Below are positions 52,412-61,311 of a DNA stretch of 64,000 nt, one piece after another. The stretch lies in the NCBI RefSeq assembly GCF_000685015.1, contig NZ_BAYA01000008.1, positions 42,368-106,367 on the forward strand, written 5' to 3'. The stretch's first letter is position 1. The number at the start of each line of letters is the position of its first letter. The translations under genes were made by a program, and so were the position numbers. The notes beneath the pieces are model-generated. The model had not been told where the DNA came from, did not search any database, and saw only the letters and a list, made by a program, of their open reading frames with translations. Origin of the DNA: Paraburkholderia bannensis NBRC 103871 (GTDB lineage Bacteria > Pseudomonadota > Gammaproteobacteria > Burkholderiales > Burkholderiaceae).

Positions 52412-52642
52412 TCAAGCCGCCAGTTGCCCCACCGAACCATTCGCTGGAGGCACTGCAACGCCCGCGCGCGCGAAGCGGATCGCTTCCATCAACGCCTGAT
52501 GTTCGCCAACGTGATTGGCCAGCAGCAGGATCAGTTGCGCGTTGACCGACTGGCTCTGCGCATCGTCGAGGTCGCGATGCATGTCGATCAGCGCTTCGTA
52601 AAAGTCGTCGGGGCGCGCGAGATTGGGTTGGGTATTCAGCAT
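52412..52642 (-). CDS. DUF2783-family small protein
   Basis: 76 aa from the ATG at 52640-52642, which has CAGGAGAC upstream. The core NLARPDDFYEALIDMHRDLDDAQSQSVNAQLILLLANHVGEHQALMEAIRFAR is a compact helical unit typical of DUF2783, a small family nearly always found beside an FAD monooxygenase and a metallo-beta-lactamase-fold protein. No function is known; an assembly or cofactor role for the neighbours is plausible. It follows the monooxygenase gene by about 134 bp. Confidence 0.85.
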   Translation of the reverse strand: MLNTQPNLARPDDFYEALIDMHRDLDDAQSQSVNAQLILLLANHVGEHQALMEAIRFARAGVAVPPANGSVGQLAA

Positions 52643-52776
52643 CGTCGTCTCCTGTCCCATCTTCATATCGTCGTTTGATTCGTAATGATCTGCACAATCG
52701 ATTCGAAAGGCGGCCGCGCTTTTACGCTTTCAAGCTGTATGCGTTGCCCACGTCGCCGCCTTTCGGCTTCATCGCT

Positions 52777-54489
52777 TCAAGCCGTGCCTTCCACGCACAG
52801 CGCGCGCTTCAACGCACGCTCCACACGCGGCGCACTGACGCGATGCCAGCGCGCGCTCACGTGCTGATCCGGGCGGATCAGGTAGAACGCGCCGTCCTGC
52901 GCGCCGTAACGCTGCGCCGCGAGACCTTGCGTATCGCGCAGCACCGACGTACCCGCAGGCAGGGCTTCGGGCGCCGCGCCCTCGCCGTCGATCACCGCTA
53001 CGAAGTTCAGCGGCACCGGCCCATTCGCAAGCGCATCGAGCGCCGCGCGCGTTGGCTCGTCCAGCGTCGCTCCGGCACGGCAAAACAGCAGCCCCGTAAA
53101 GCGTCCGCCAAGCTGCTTGAGCAGCCACTGCGCGTTGCCTTGCGCGTCGCCCAGCGGCGCGTCGGCGCACGATGCGCCCGGCACCATCTGGCCCGTGAAG
53201 CGGTCTTCATCGGCCGTATTGAGCGTCGATTCGTGCAGCACCGCAGGCACCGAAAGCCGTCCGCTGTTCACCAGTTGGCGCGCAAACGGATGCTCGCGCG
53301 CCAGCGTGAGCACCGCGTCGCGAAACACGCGGCTCACCGCGCTCTTGGGCGTGATGAAGTCCGTCGAACGCGTGGAATTGCGGATGTTTTCATCGGCGGC
53401 ATATTCGCGCTCGCTCGCATAGGTGTCGAGCAGCGCATCGGGCGCGCGCTGCTCCAGCACCATCGCGAGTTTCCACGCCAGGTTTTCGCTGTCCTGGAAG
53501 CCGCTATTCGCGCCGCGCGCGCCGAACGGCGAAACCAGATGCGCCGAGTCGCCCGCAAACAGCACATTGCCATGCCGGAAGCTGTCCATGCGCAGGCACG
53601 AGAACGTGTAGATGCTCACCCATTCCAGCTCGAACTTCACGTCGGGGCCGAGCAGCGCGCGCACGCGCGGGATCACGCGCTCGGGCGTCTTTTCTAGCAC
53701 CGGATCGGCGTCCCAGCCCAGCTGAAAGTCGATGCGCCAGACGTTATCGGGCTGGCGATGCAGCAGCACCGACTGGTTCGGATGGAACGGCGGATCGAAC
53801 CAGAACCAGCGTTCGGTCGGGAAATCGGCTTCCATCTTCACGTCGGCGATCAGGAAGCGATCCTTGAAGGTGCGCCCGTGACTGTCGAGACCCATCAGCT
53901 TGCGCACGGGGCTGCGCGAACCGTCCGACGCGACCACATAGCGCGCGAGCAGTTCATACGGGCCGTCGGGCGTGTCGATTTCGAGCGCCACGTGGGCATC
54001 GTCCGAGCGCGGCTCGCCACGTTGCGCAATACCGGTGACCTTGCTTTTCCAGCGGATTTCGAGGTTCGGCAACGCCTGCGCGCGTTCGAGCAGGAAGCCT
54101 TCGACGTAGTACTGCTGGAGGTTCACGAAAGCCGGACGATGATGGCCGGTTTCGGGCAGCAGGTTGAAGGTGTAAACCAGCTCGTCCTTACGGAACACTT
54201 TGCCCACGTTCCAGCTCACGCCCTTTTCGACCATGCGCTCGCCGCAGCCGAGGCGATCGAAAATATCGAGCGAGCGCTTCGAAAAGCAGATCGCGCGCGA
54301 GCCGGTGGAAAGCGTGCAATCGTCGTCGACGAGCACGACGTGAGTGCCTTGCTGCGCGAGGTCGATCGCCGTGGCGAGGCCCACCGGGCCCGCACCGACG
54401 ACGACGACCGGGCGCACGCGCTTTTCAACTTCCGCGCCTTGTTCGTGGCAGCGCGTGTAGTCGAAAGTCAGCGATTGATAGTCGATCAT
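52777..54489 (-). CDS. FAD-dependent aromatic-type monooxygenase (MhpA/PheA-like)
   Basis: 570 aa from the ATG at 54487-54489 with ACGGAGAG upstream. FAD motifs are VVVVGAGPVGLATAIDLAQQG (about 28-48), the DG motif in VASDGSRSPVRKLMG and GDSAHLVSPFGARGANSGFQDSENLAWKLA, as in class A flavoprotein hydroxylases. The C-terminal thioredoxin-like domain is present (GTSVLRDTQGLAAQRYGAQDGAFYLIRPDQHVSARW). Such enzymes hydroxylate phenols or related rings with NAD(P)H and O2. The substrate is unknown. It sits 28 bp downstream of the MBL-fold gene in one operon. Confidence 0.9.
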   Translation of the reverse strand: MIDYQSLTFDYTRCHEQGAEVEKRVRPVVVVGAGPVGLATAIDLAQQGTHVVLVDDDCTLSTGSRAICFSKRSLDIFDRLGCGERMVEKGVSWNVGKVFRKDELVYTFNLLPETGHHRPAFVNLQQYYVEGFLLERAQALPNLEIRWKSKVTGIAQRGEPRSDDAHVALEIDTPDGPYELLARYVVASDGSRSPVRKLMGLDSHGRTFKDRFLIADVKMEADFPTERWFWFDPPFHPNQSVLLHRQPDNVWRIDFQLGWDADPVLEKTPERVIPRVRALLGPDVKFELEWVSIYTFSCLRMDSFRHGNVLFAGDSAHLVSPFGARGANSGFQDSENLAWKLAMVLEQRAPDALLDTYASEREYAADENIRNSTRSTDFITPKSAVSRVFRDAVLTLAREHPFARQLVNSGRLSVPAVLHESTLNTADEDRFTGQMVPGASCADAPLGDAQGNAQWLLKQLGGRFTGLLFCRAGATLDEPTRAALDALANGPVPLNFVAVIDGEGAAPEALPAGTSVLRDTQGLAAQRYGAQDGAFYLIRPDQHVSARWHRVSAPRVERALKRALCVEGTA

Positions 54490-54517
54490 TGTCTCTCTCC
54501 GTCTCTTCTGCGACCGC

Positions 54518-55477
54518 TCAATCCTGCAACGCGTCCCACATGTCCTTGTCGCGCTGCGCCGTCCAGATGCGCGGGTGCGTGATGCCGCTCGCCTCGTCAT
54601 ACGCGCGCGACACGTCGAACGGCAGGCAATGCTCGTAGATGAACACGTGGCCGAACTTCGGATCCATCGCTTCACGCGTGAGCGCCATCGACTGCTTCAG
54701 GTCGAGCTTCTGTTCGACCGCCTTGCGGCCCTGCGCGAGCAGCGTCGAGACGAAATCCTTCGTGTAATCGAGGCCCTTGTTCACTTCGTCGGGATTGAGC
54801 AGCGCGGGGCCGCGGCCCGGCACGAGCTTTTCCGCGCCCAGCGAGCGCAGCGCTTCGAGCGTAGCGGGCCATTCGGCGAGTTGCGCGTCGCCGCAATAGC
54901 AGGCCGCGTCGTATTCCACGAGGTCGCCCGAGTACAGCACCTTCTGCTGCGGCAGCCACACGACCGTGTCGCCCTTGGTGTGGCCCGAGCCCAGATGCGC
55001 GATCTTCACTTCGAGCTTGCCGAGGAACAGCGTGATTTCCTTCTCGAACACGAGCGTCGGCCACGTCAGGCCCGGCACCGTTTCGACGCCTGCGAAGAGA
55101 CGCGGGAAGCGCTCGATTTCCGACTTCATGTCCTGCTCGCCACGCTCGACGATCATCTCGTAGGTGCCGCGGCTCGCGATGATCTGCTGCGCGCCTTCCT
55201 CGAAATACGCCGACGCGCCCAGCACGCGCACCGCGTGATAGTGCGAGAGCACGACGTACTTGATGGGCTTGTCGGTGACGCTGCGGATCTTCGCGATGAG
55301 ATCCTGCGCCATGGCGGGCGTGGCCGTGGTGTCGACGATCAGCACGCCGTCGTCGCCGATGATGACGCCCGAATTCGGGTCGCCTTCGGTCGTGTACGCG
55401 TAGGCGTTTTCCGAGAGCTGGGTGAAGGTGACCTGCTTTTCTTCGAGGTCGGCCTGCGATGCGAACGCCTTTGCCAT
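54518..55477 (-). CDS. Metallo-beta-lactamase-fold protein with a degenerate metal motif
   Basis: 319 aa from the ATG at 55475-55477 (CGGAGAC upstream). The MBL fold is clear: SGVIIGDDGVLIVDTTATPAMAQ, YVVLSHYHAVRVLG, the third-ligand loop AHLGSGHTKGDTVVWLPQQKVLYSGDLVEYDAACY. The usual HxHxDH reads H79-Y-H81-A-V83-R84, so the acidic ligand and third His are missing; H in GSGHT and D in SGDLV remain. It may bind one metal or act on a different chemistry. It leads the MBL-monooxygenase-DUF2783 operon, divergent from two IclR genes. Confidence 0.88.
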   Translation of the reverse strand: MAKAFASQADLEEKQVTFTQLSENAYAYTTEGDPNSGVIIGDDGVLIVDTTATPAMAQDLIAKIRSVTDKPIKYVVLSHYHAVRVLGASAYFEEGAQQIIASRGTYEMIVERGEQDMKSEIERFPRLFAGVETVPGLTWPTLVFEKEITLFLGKLEVKIAHLGSGHTKGDTVVWLPQQKVLYSGDLVEYDAACYCGDAQLAEWPATLEALRSLGAEKLVPGRGPALLNPDEVNKGLDYTKDFVSTLLAQGRKAVEQKLDLKQSMALTREAMDPKFGHVFIYEHCLPFDVSRAYDEASGITHPRIWTAQRDKDMWDALQD

Positions 55478-55653
55478 CTGGAGTCTCCGTATCTGTAGGG
55501 AACGGGCGACGAGGCGAGGCCGGGCGCACGCGCTACGGGGGCGCATGTGCAGTGACCGGCGCGCGGGCGCCAGCCGGTTTTGTCTCGCCCCGTCTGGTTT
55601 GGTTAAGGCGCTGTTCTGCCGGGGTGAGGCCATGATCGCCCGACGGTTTTTAT

Positions 55654-55682
55654 TTGTCAATAGCGAATACACTAGCCATATG
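55654..55682 (+). promoter_or_regulatory. Possible promoter of the IclR pair (TTGTCA-N17-CATATG)
   Basis: TTGTCA (55654-55659) and CATATG (55677-55682) are spaced by 17 bp upstream of the first IclR gene. The -10 is poor. The region between the divergent MBL and IclR genes also contains CTAGCC and GCTAGC around it, which might be part of an IclR operator. Confidence 0.35.
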
Positions 55683-55753
55683 CAAACAACGGAGCTAGCG
55701 GAATTCTCCCCTCCTTCGGTTAACATGAACCCTTTTTTAGCCTGGTACAACGA

Positions 55754-56602
55754 GTGAAGACCCCTCGCAACGCGCCGCCCAGCGTCGCCGAACCGGACGC
55801 GGACGGCGCAGGCGCCGGCAAGACCCAGCGCGGCATCCAGAGTGTCGAAGTGGGCGCACGCCTGCTGCGCGTGCTCGCCGACGCGCGCGTGCCGCTCGCG
55901 CCCACCGATCTCGCGGCGGCGGGCGACATCGCGTCGAGCCAGGCGCACGCCTATCTTGTTAGCCTCACGCGCCTGGGACTGATCAAGCGCGACGCGCTGT
56001 CCGGTCGTTACGAAGCGGGGCCGCTGGCGTTGCGCCTGGGCCTGCTGCATCTCGCGCAGCAGCCCGCGCTGCGCCACGCCGTGCCGCATGCGGCGGCGCT
56101 TGCGCAGGCCCACAACTGCAGCGTCGCGCTGTGCATCGCCGGGCCGCAGGGGCCGACCATCGTGCGTTACGAGCACGCCAGCCTGCCGCTGCACGTCAAC
56201 CTGCACGTGGGCACGGTGATGTCGCTGCCGGCCACGTCGACGGGCCGCGTGTTCTGCGCGTTTCTCGACGAAACCACCTTGCGCGCGATGTGGGCCAACC
56301 AGACGGCGCAGCCGGTCTGGCGCGGCACGGCGGCAGCCGAAGCCATCCCCACGCCCGATGCCGCCTTCGCCGCCACGCTCGACACGATCCGCGCACGCGG
56401 CTTCGAACTCGGCATCGATGCGCCGAGCCCCGGCGTAAGCAGCGTCTGCATGCCCGTGCTCGATGCGCAAGACACGCTGCGCGTCACGCTCACGGCCATC
56501 GGCGCGAGCGGCGCACTCGACGTGCGGCCCGACGGCAAGCTCGTGCGCGCGCTGCACGGCGCCGCGCAACAGATCGCGCAAGCCGCCTTTCCATCGACCT
56601 GA
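55754..56602 (+). CDS. IclR-family transcriptional regulator (first of a tandem pair)
   Basis: 282 aa from a GTG at 55754; no in-frame ATG is available upstream. The helix-turn-helix part is QRGIQSVEVGARLLRVLADARVPLAPTDLAAAGDIASSQAHAYLVSLTRLGLI; the effector domain follows with NLHVGTVMSLPATSTGRVF and a late SSVCMPVLDAQDTLRVTL. IclR proteins respond to small aromatics or acids. The gene is followed after 2 bp by a second, similar IclR gene, and both are divergent from the MBL/monooxygenase operon, which they probably control. Confidence 0.92.
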   Translation: MKTPRNAPPSVAEPDADGAGAGKTQRGIQSVEVGARLLRVLADARVPLAPTDLAAAGDIASSQAHAYLVSLTRLGLIKRDALSGRYEAGPLALRLGLLHLAQQPALRHAVPHAAALAQAHNCSVALCIAGPQGPTIVRYEHASLPLHVNLHVGTVMSLPATSTGRVFCAFLDETTLRAMWANQTAQPVWRGTAAAEAIPTPDAAFAATLDTIRARGFELGIDAPSPGVSSVCMPVLDAQDTLRVTLTAIGASGALDVRPDGKLVRALHGAAQQIAQAAFPST

Positions 56603-56604
56603 CC

Positions 56605-57444
56605 ATGCCGAAAACCTCTTTGGAACCCGACGCGTCCACCAGCATCGATAGCGCCGATAAACCCCAACGCGGCATTCAGGCGCTCGACGTCACGGGCGAA
56701 CTGCTCGCTGCCCTCGTCGCGGCCGGCACGCCGCTGTCGCTGCGCGACCTCGCTGCGGCGGCGGGCATGCCCAGCGCGAAGGCCTTTCCGCATCTGGTGA
56801 GCCTGCTCAAGACCGGCCTGCTCGCGCGCGACGAAGCGGGCCGCTACGAAGCTGGGCCGCTGAGCCTCGAACTCGGCCTGCTGGGTCTCGCGCGCCTGTC
56901 GCCCGTGCGCGAAGCCGATGCCGAACTCGTCGATCTCGCCACCGGCACCGGCATGAGCGTCGCGCTCGCGGTGCCCGGGCCGCTTGGGCCCACGGTCGTG
57001 CGCCTGGAAGAATCGCCGCGTCCGCTGCATGTGAGCCTGCGCCCGGGCACGGTGATGTCGCTCGTGAACACCGCCATCGGCCGCGTGTTCGCCGCGTGGC
57101 TCGACGACGACGTGCGCGCCGCGCTACTCCTGCAGGACGGGTTGCGGCTCGCCGGTGTAGCGGCGTTGCCCGATGACGACGCTCACTATGCGCAGCGCCT
57201 TGCCGCGATCCGCGCGCAGGGACTCGACACCGCGCTCGACAAGCCGGTTCCCGGCATCAGCACCGTGGCCGCGCCCGTGTTCGACCACACCGGCAGCGTG
57301 TGCCTCGTGCTCGCGCTGATGGGGCCGTCGGGCAACCTCGACGTCACGCGCGAAGGCGCGAGCGCGCAACGCCTGATCGCCGCCGCCGAGCGCCTGTCGC
57401 GCCGCTTCGGTTATGTCGCGGGCGCGGCGTTACCGGGTCTATAG
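56605..57444 (+). CDS. IclR-family transcriptional regulator (second of a tandem pair)
   Basis: 279 aa from the ATG at 56605, two bases after the stop of the first IclR gene, so translation is coupled. It is a clear paralogue: KPQRGIQALDVTGELLAALVAAGTPLSLRDLAAAAGMPSAKAFPHLVSLLKTGLL in the DNA-binding part and LHVSLRPGTVMSLVNTAIGRVFAAWL in the effector part align with the neighbour. Differences lie in the effector pocket, as expected for two ligands or for a heteromer. A promoter for the P450 gene begins inside its last codons. Confidence 0.92.
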   Translation: MPKTSLEPDASTSIDSADKPQRGIQALDVTGELLAALVAAGTPLSLRDLAAAAGMPSAKAFPHLVSLLKTGLLARDEAGRYEAGPLSLELGLLGLARLSPVREADAELVDLATGTGMSVALAVPGPLGPTVVRLEESPRPLHVSLRPGTVMSLVNTAIGRVFAAWLDDDVRAALLLQDGLRLAGVAALPDDDAHYAQRLAAIRAQGLDTALDKPVPGISTVAAPVFDHTGSVCLVLALMGPSGNLDVTREGASAQRLIAAAERLSRRFGYVAGAALPGL

Positions 57445-57458
57445 GCGGTCGATATAAT
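57430..57458 (+). promoter_or_regulatory. Promoter TTACCG-N17-TATAAT upstream of the P450 gene
   Basis: A consensus -10 TATAAT (57453-57458) is spaced 17 bp from TTACCG (57430-57435), about 122 bp before the P450 start codon. It overlaps the 3' end of the second IclR gene. Confidence 0.6.
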
Positions 57459-57580
57459 CGCGCTTCAAACGCGGCTGATTCAAACGCAGGCGATGCAGAT
57501 TCAATCCGCATTGCCGCGTCGCCAAGCCGACCCAGCCGAAAGAAAGCCCACCGCTATACAACAGGCACAAGGAAGCGCCC

Positions 57581-59020
57581 ATGAGCACAGCCTCCACCGG
57601 TTCCAGCGCCGCGTTGCGCCAGGTTGCGGATCTGCCCGCCCCGCGCGGCCTGCCGCTCATCGGCAACCTGCTGCAGCTTTCGCCCACGCGCCTGCATCTG
57701 ATCCTCGAACGCTGGGCCGAAGAACTCGGCACGCCGTACCGCTTCCAGGTGGGCAGCATTCCCATCACGATCTGGACGGACACCGAGCTGATCCAGCAGA
57801 TCATGCGCGAGCGTCCTCATCGCTACCGCCGCTATCAGCCGATCGAAGCCGTGCTTGAGGAGATGGGCTCCAACGGCCTTTTTTCCGCCGAAGGCGCGGC
57901 GTGGGAAACGCATCGGCGGCTGGTGATGCAGGCGCTGTCGATCAACAACATCAAGGCGTTCTACCCGACGCTTTCCGACATCACGCAGCGCCTGCGCACG
58001 CGCTGGCTGCGTGCAGCCGAACGTGGCGAGACCGTCGAGATGACCGACGATCTCAAGCGCTACACGGTGGACGTGACGAGCGCGCTCGCATTCGGCGAAG
58101 ACCCGCGCACGCTGGAGCGCGATCACGGCGTGATCCAGGAGCACCTGGAGCGCATCCTGCCGAGCGTGATGGGCCGCATCAACGCGCTGTTCCCGTACTG
58201 GCGCTACGTCAAGCTGCCCGCCGATCGCAAGCTCGACCAGTCGCTCGTGGAAGTGCATCGCTATATCGATTCGATGATGGCGCGCGCCCGCGAGCGCATG
58301 CGCGACGAGCCGTCGGACACGCCGCGCAACCTGATGGAAGCGATGCTCGTGCAGCAGCATGGCGGCGAACATGGCGCCATCACCGATGCGCAGATCCGCG
58401 CCAATGTCCTGACGATCCTGCTCGCGGGCGAGGACACGACCGCCGATTCGATCGCCTGGACGCTGCCCTATCTGGCCGCCGATCCCGCCTTGCAGACGCA
58501 TCTGGGCGAAGAAGCCCACCGCGTGCTGGGCGACGCGCCAGTTTGCCCCGACTACGCGACGCTCAAGGAACTCGACATCTTCGAGGCCATCTGCATCGAG
58601 GCGACGCGTCTGCGCCCGGTGGCCGCCGTGCATTCGTTCGAGCCGCTCGAAGACGTGGTGGTGGACGACGTGGCGCTGCCCAAAGGCACGCGCATGTTCT
58701 TCGTCGCGCGGCCCGCGATGATCGACGCGAAGAATTTCGTCGATCCGCAGCGCTACGATCCGTGGCGCTGGATGCGCAAGGGCGAGCACGCCGCGCCGGA
58801 GGGTGCGCACGACGTGCGGGCGTATCTTCAGTTCGGCGCGGGGCCGCGTGTGTGTCCCGGTCGCCATCTGGCGACGGTGGAGATGCGCCTCGCGCTCTCC
58901 ATGCTGATGAACGAGTTCTCGATCGAACTGGCCATCGATCCCGCGAAGATCAACGAAGTGTCCGCGTTCACGATGGTGCCGGACACCATGCCGGTGAGGC
59001 TCACGAAGCGCAGGCGCTAG
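57581..59020 (+). CDS. Cytochrome P450
   Basis: 479 aa. The heme loop is FGAGPRVCPGRHLA with the thiolate C425; the I-helix oxygen motif is LAGEDTTADS and the K-helix is EATRLRP (ExxR). The N-terminus lacks a membrane anchor, so it is a soluble bacterial enzyme, and GLPLIGNLLQL resembles the PPGPxGxPxxGN region of CYP102/CYP4-like forms. The substrate is unknown. AAGGAAG precedes the ATG. No ferredoxin lies next to it. Its last 20 bp overlap the convergent TPR gene. Confidence 0.93.
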   Translation: MSTASTGSSAALRQVADLPAPRGLPLIGNLLQLSPTRLHLILERWAEELGTPYRFQVGSIPITIWTDTELIQQIMRERPHRYRRYQPIEAVLEEMGSNGLFSAEGAAWETHRRLVMQALSINNIKAFYPTLSDITQRLRTRWLRAAERGETVEMTDDLKRYTVDVTSALAFGEDPRTLERDHGVIQEHLERILPSVMGRINALFPYWRYVKLPADRKLDQSLVEVHRYIDSMMARARERMRDEPSDTPRNLMEAMLVQQHGGEHGAITDAQIRANVLTILLAGEDTTADSIAWTLPYLAADPALQTHLGEEAHRVLGDAPVCPDYATLKELDIFEAICIEATRLRPVAAVHSFEPLEDVVVDDVALPKGTRMFFVARPAMIDAKNFVDPQRYDPWRWMRKGEHAAPEGAHDVRAYLQFGAGPRVCPGRHLATVEMRLALSMLMNEFSIELAIDPAKINEVSAFTMVPDTMPVRLTKRRR

Positions 59021-61187
59021 CTTCGCACCACGCCTGCCACATGTGCCGGAAAGCGGCTTCCATGTTGCGGGCGAAGCGCGCGCCGTCCATCAGCGGCGAC
59101 GCCTGCATGCACGCGCGCAATCCCGCGCGCAGTTCGGCCAGGCGCGGCAGGTCGCGCGCCAGCGCCGTGACGATGCGGGCGTAGTCGGCATCGTTATCGG
59201 CTGCAAGTTCCGGCAAGCCCAGATTCGCGAGCAGGCATAGCCCCGCGCGGCTAAGCGCCGTGCGCCCATGACGCGTGGGCACCGGCACGCCCATCCAGAG
59301 CGCGTCGAGACTCGTGGTGTGGCCGTTGGCCGGAAACGTATCGAGCGCGATGTCGATTTTCCCGTACGTGCGCAGATAGGCCTCGCGCGCCTGGAAGCCC
59401 ACGAAATCCAGCTGCGCGGGATCGATGCCGTGCGCGCGAAAACGCGCCGCCAGCCGCTCGCGGGCTGCGCCCGGCGGGGCCATCAAGATGAGCCGCGCGT
59501 CGGGTAGCGCCGCGAACACAGGCGCCCAGAGCGCGAGCGTGGCGTCGGTGAGCTTGCAGGGGTTATTCAGGCATCCGAATGTTATGTGACCGTTTTCCAG
59601 CGCGGGCAGCGGAGAAACTTCCACGCCTGGCGACTGCGCGTCGTAACACCAGAACGAATCGGGCAGGCGCAGCGAACGCTCGGTGTACGGGGCGTCGATA
59701 TGCGGCGTACCGGGCGGATCGATCCACGGATCGGTGAGCCGCCAGCCAATCGACGGGCTGCCCGTCGTGCCCGGATACGCCAGCCACGCCACCTGAACAG
59801 GCGCGGGCCGGCGCGCGAACAGCAAACGCCGCGCGCCGTCCATATGCATCGTCAAATCGACGAGGACATCGATGGAATCGTCGCGGATCTGCTGCGCAAG
59901 GCGCGCGTCGTCGAGTTCGCCGGCTTCGCGCCAGAGATCGGCGTGACGCTTGATCTGGTCGGTCATGTCGTCGCGCTGGTTGCCGAGCGCGTAGCAGACG
60001 ATCTCAAACGCAGCGTGATCGTGATGGCGCAGCAGCGGCATCATGAACAGCGACTGGCAATGGTGGCGAAAATCCGGCGACACGTAGCCGATCCGCAAGC
60101 GTCGCGCGGGATCGGGCAAGTTTGCGTGGTGCATGTGCTCGCTTGCGGCAAGCAGCGCGGCTTCGTGCTGCGCTGCGAAACGCTCGGCCTCGACGCGCAC
60201 CGTATGGCCATCGTCCGTTGCGAACATCAGCGCGAAAAGCAGATTGCTGTGCGCACCGATATGCGCGGGCTGGGCGACCAGGGCGCGGCGATAGCTCGCG
60301 ATGGCCCCTTCGATATCGCCCATCTTGCTATGCGTATTGCCGAGATTGAGCAACGCATCGGCGAAATCGGGCTTTAGCTCGATGGCGCGCGTGAACGCCG
60401 CGCGCGCTTCGTCCACGTCGCCCAGACGCAGGTGCAGGTTGCCGAGGTTGTTCCACGCGGACACGCGGGTTGGCTCCAGCGTAAGCGCCCGTTCGAGCGC
60501 GGCGCGCGCTTCGTCGATGCGACCCACGCCCGCCAGCAATGCGCCGAGATTCGTCAGCACGTCGACGGAATCGGGCGCGAGCGTGCGGGCGTGTTCGAAG
60601 ACAGTCAACGCTTCGCTCTGCCGATGCTGTTTCAGCAGCACTTGCCCGAGGTTGTTCCACGCGTTCGCATGCGCGGGCGCGAGTTCCAGCGTGCGCCTTA
60701 GCACGGCCTCGGCGCGCGCGAGTTCGCCTGCCTGCGAGAGCATCGTGCCGTAGTTGAAGTGGATCGCCGCGTGTGTGGGCATGAGCGCGAGCGCGCGCTC
60801 GAAGCACAGCGATGCCGCTGCGCAATCGCCCGCTTCGCCGTACACATGGCCGAGATTGTTGAGCGCGATGGGCGAACGGGGTTCCAGTTCCAGTGCACAT
60901 TGCAGCGCATGGATCGCGCGATGGCGTTCGCCAGCGTCGCACGTCATCGCGAACGTCACGAGAAAGCTGGGTGTTTCGCGCACGGCCAAAGCACGGTCGA
61001 CGAGCGCGCGGGCCGCCAGCCGGTCGCGGCCGATTTCGAGCATGGCGGCAAGGTTCAGCGCATCGGCGTCATGCGCATTCGCGCAGATCAACTGCGCGCA
61101 TAGCGCGCGGGCGGTTTCGATGTCGCCGCGCTGCCAGGCGGATTCGGCGGCGGCCAGTGAAGGTTCGGAAGTTTGGGAACGAGACAT
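59001..61187 (-). CDS. TPR-repeat, GT41-type (O-GlcNAc-transferase/SPINDLY-like) glycosyltransferase
   Basis: 728 aa. Residues about 1-330 are tetratricopeptide repeats: for example ALNNLGHVYGEAGDCAAASLCFERALALMP, AWNNLGQVLLKQHRQSEALTVFEHARTLAP and the following units of 34 residues. From about 355 the catalytic domain matches OGT: RIGYVSPDFRHHCQSLFMMPLLRHHD, HMDGARRLLFARRPAPVQVAWLAYPGTTG, then ITFGCLNNPCKLTDATLALWAPVF and DTFPANGHTTSLDALWMGVPVPT. Such enzymes transfer a nucleotide-sugar residue to protein Ser/Thr in the cytoplasm; bacterial targets are mostly unknown (flagellin is one). It overlaps the P450 gene by 20 bp, tail to tail. Confidence 0.92.
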   Translation of the reverse strand: MSRSQTSEPSLAAAESAWQRGDIETARALCAQLICANAHDADALNLAAMLEIGRDRLAARALVDRALAVRETPSFLVTFAMTCDAGERHRAIHALQCALELEPRSPIALNNLGHVYGEAGDCAAASLCFERALALMPTHAAIHFNYGTMLSQAGELARAEAVLRRTLELAPAHANAWNNLGQVLLKQHRQSEALTVFEHARTLAPDSVDVLTNLGALLAGVGRIDEARAALERALTLEPTRVSAWNNLGNLHLRLGDVDEARAAFTRAIELKPDFADALLNLGNTHSKMGDIEGAIASYRRALVAQPAHIGAHSNLLFALMFATDDGHTVRVEAERFAAQHEAALLAASEHMHHANLPDPARRLRIGYVSPDFRHHCQSLFMMPLLRHHDHAAFEIVCYALGNQRDDMTDQIKRHADLWREAGELDDARLAQQIRDDSIDVLVDLTMHMDGARRLLFARRPAPVQVAWLAYPGTTGSPSIGWRLTDPWIDPPGTPHIDAPYTERSLRLPDSFWCYDAQSPGVEVSPLPALENGHITFGCLNNPCKLTDATLALWAPVFAALPDARLILMAPPGAARERLAARFRAHGIDPAQLDFVGFQAREAYLRTYGKIDIALDTFPANGHTTSLDALWMGVPVPTRHGRTALSRAGLCLLANLGLPELAADNDADYARIVTALARDLPRLAELRAGLRACMQASPLMDGARFARNMEAAFRHMWQAWCEASACAS

Positions 61188-61311
61188 GATGCGTAGTGCG
61201 CGGCAAGCGGCGCGGCAAGCGGATAACGCTCAAGTCTAGTGACGTCTCAATTTGGCTGGCCGGACTCCTGACAGAGCACGCAGCGCGAACGCGTCTCAAA
61301 AGCCGAAGCGC

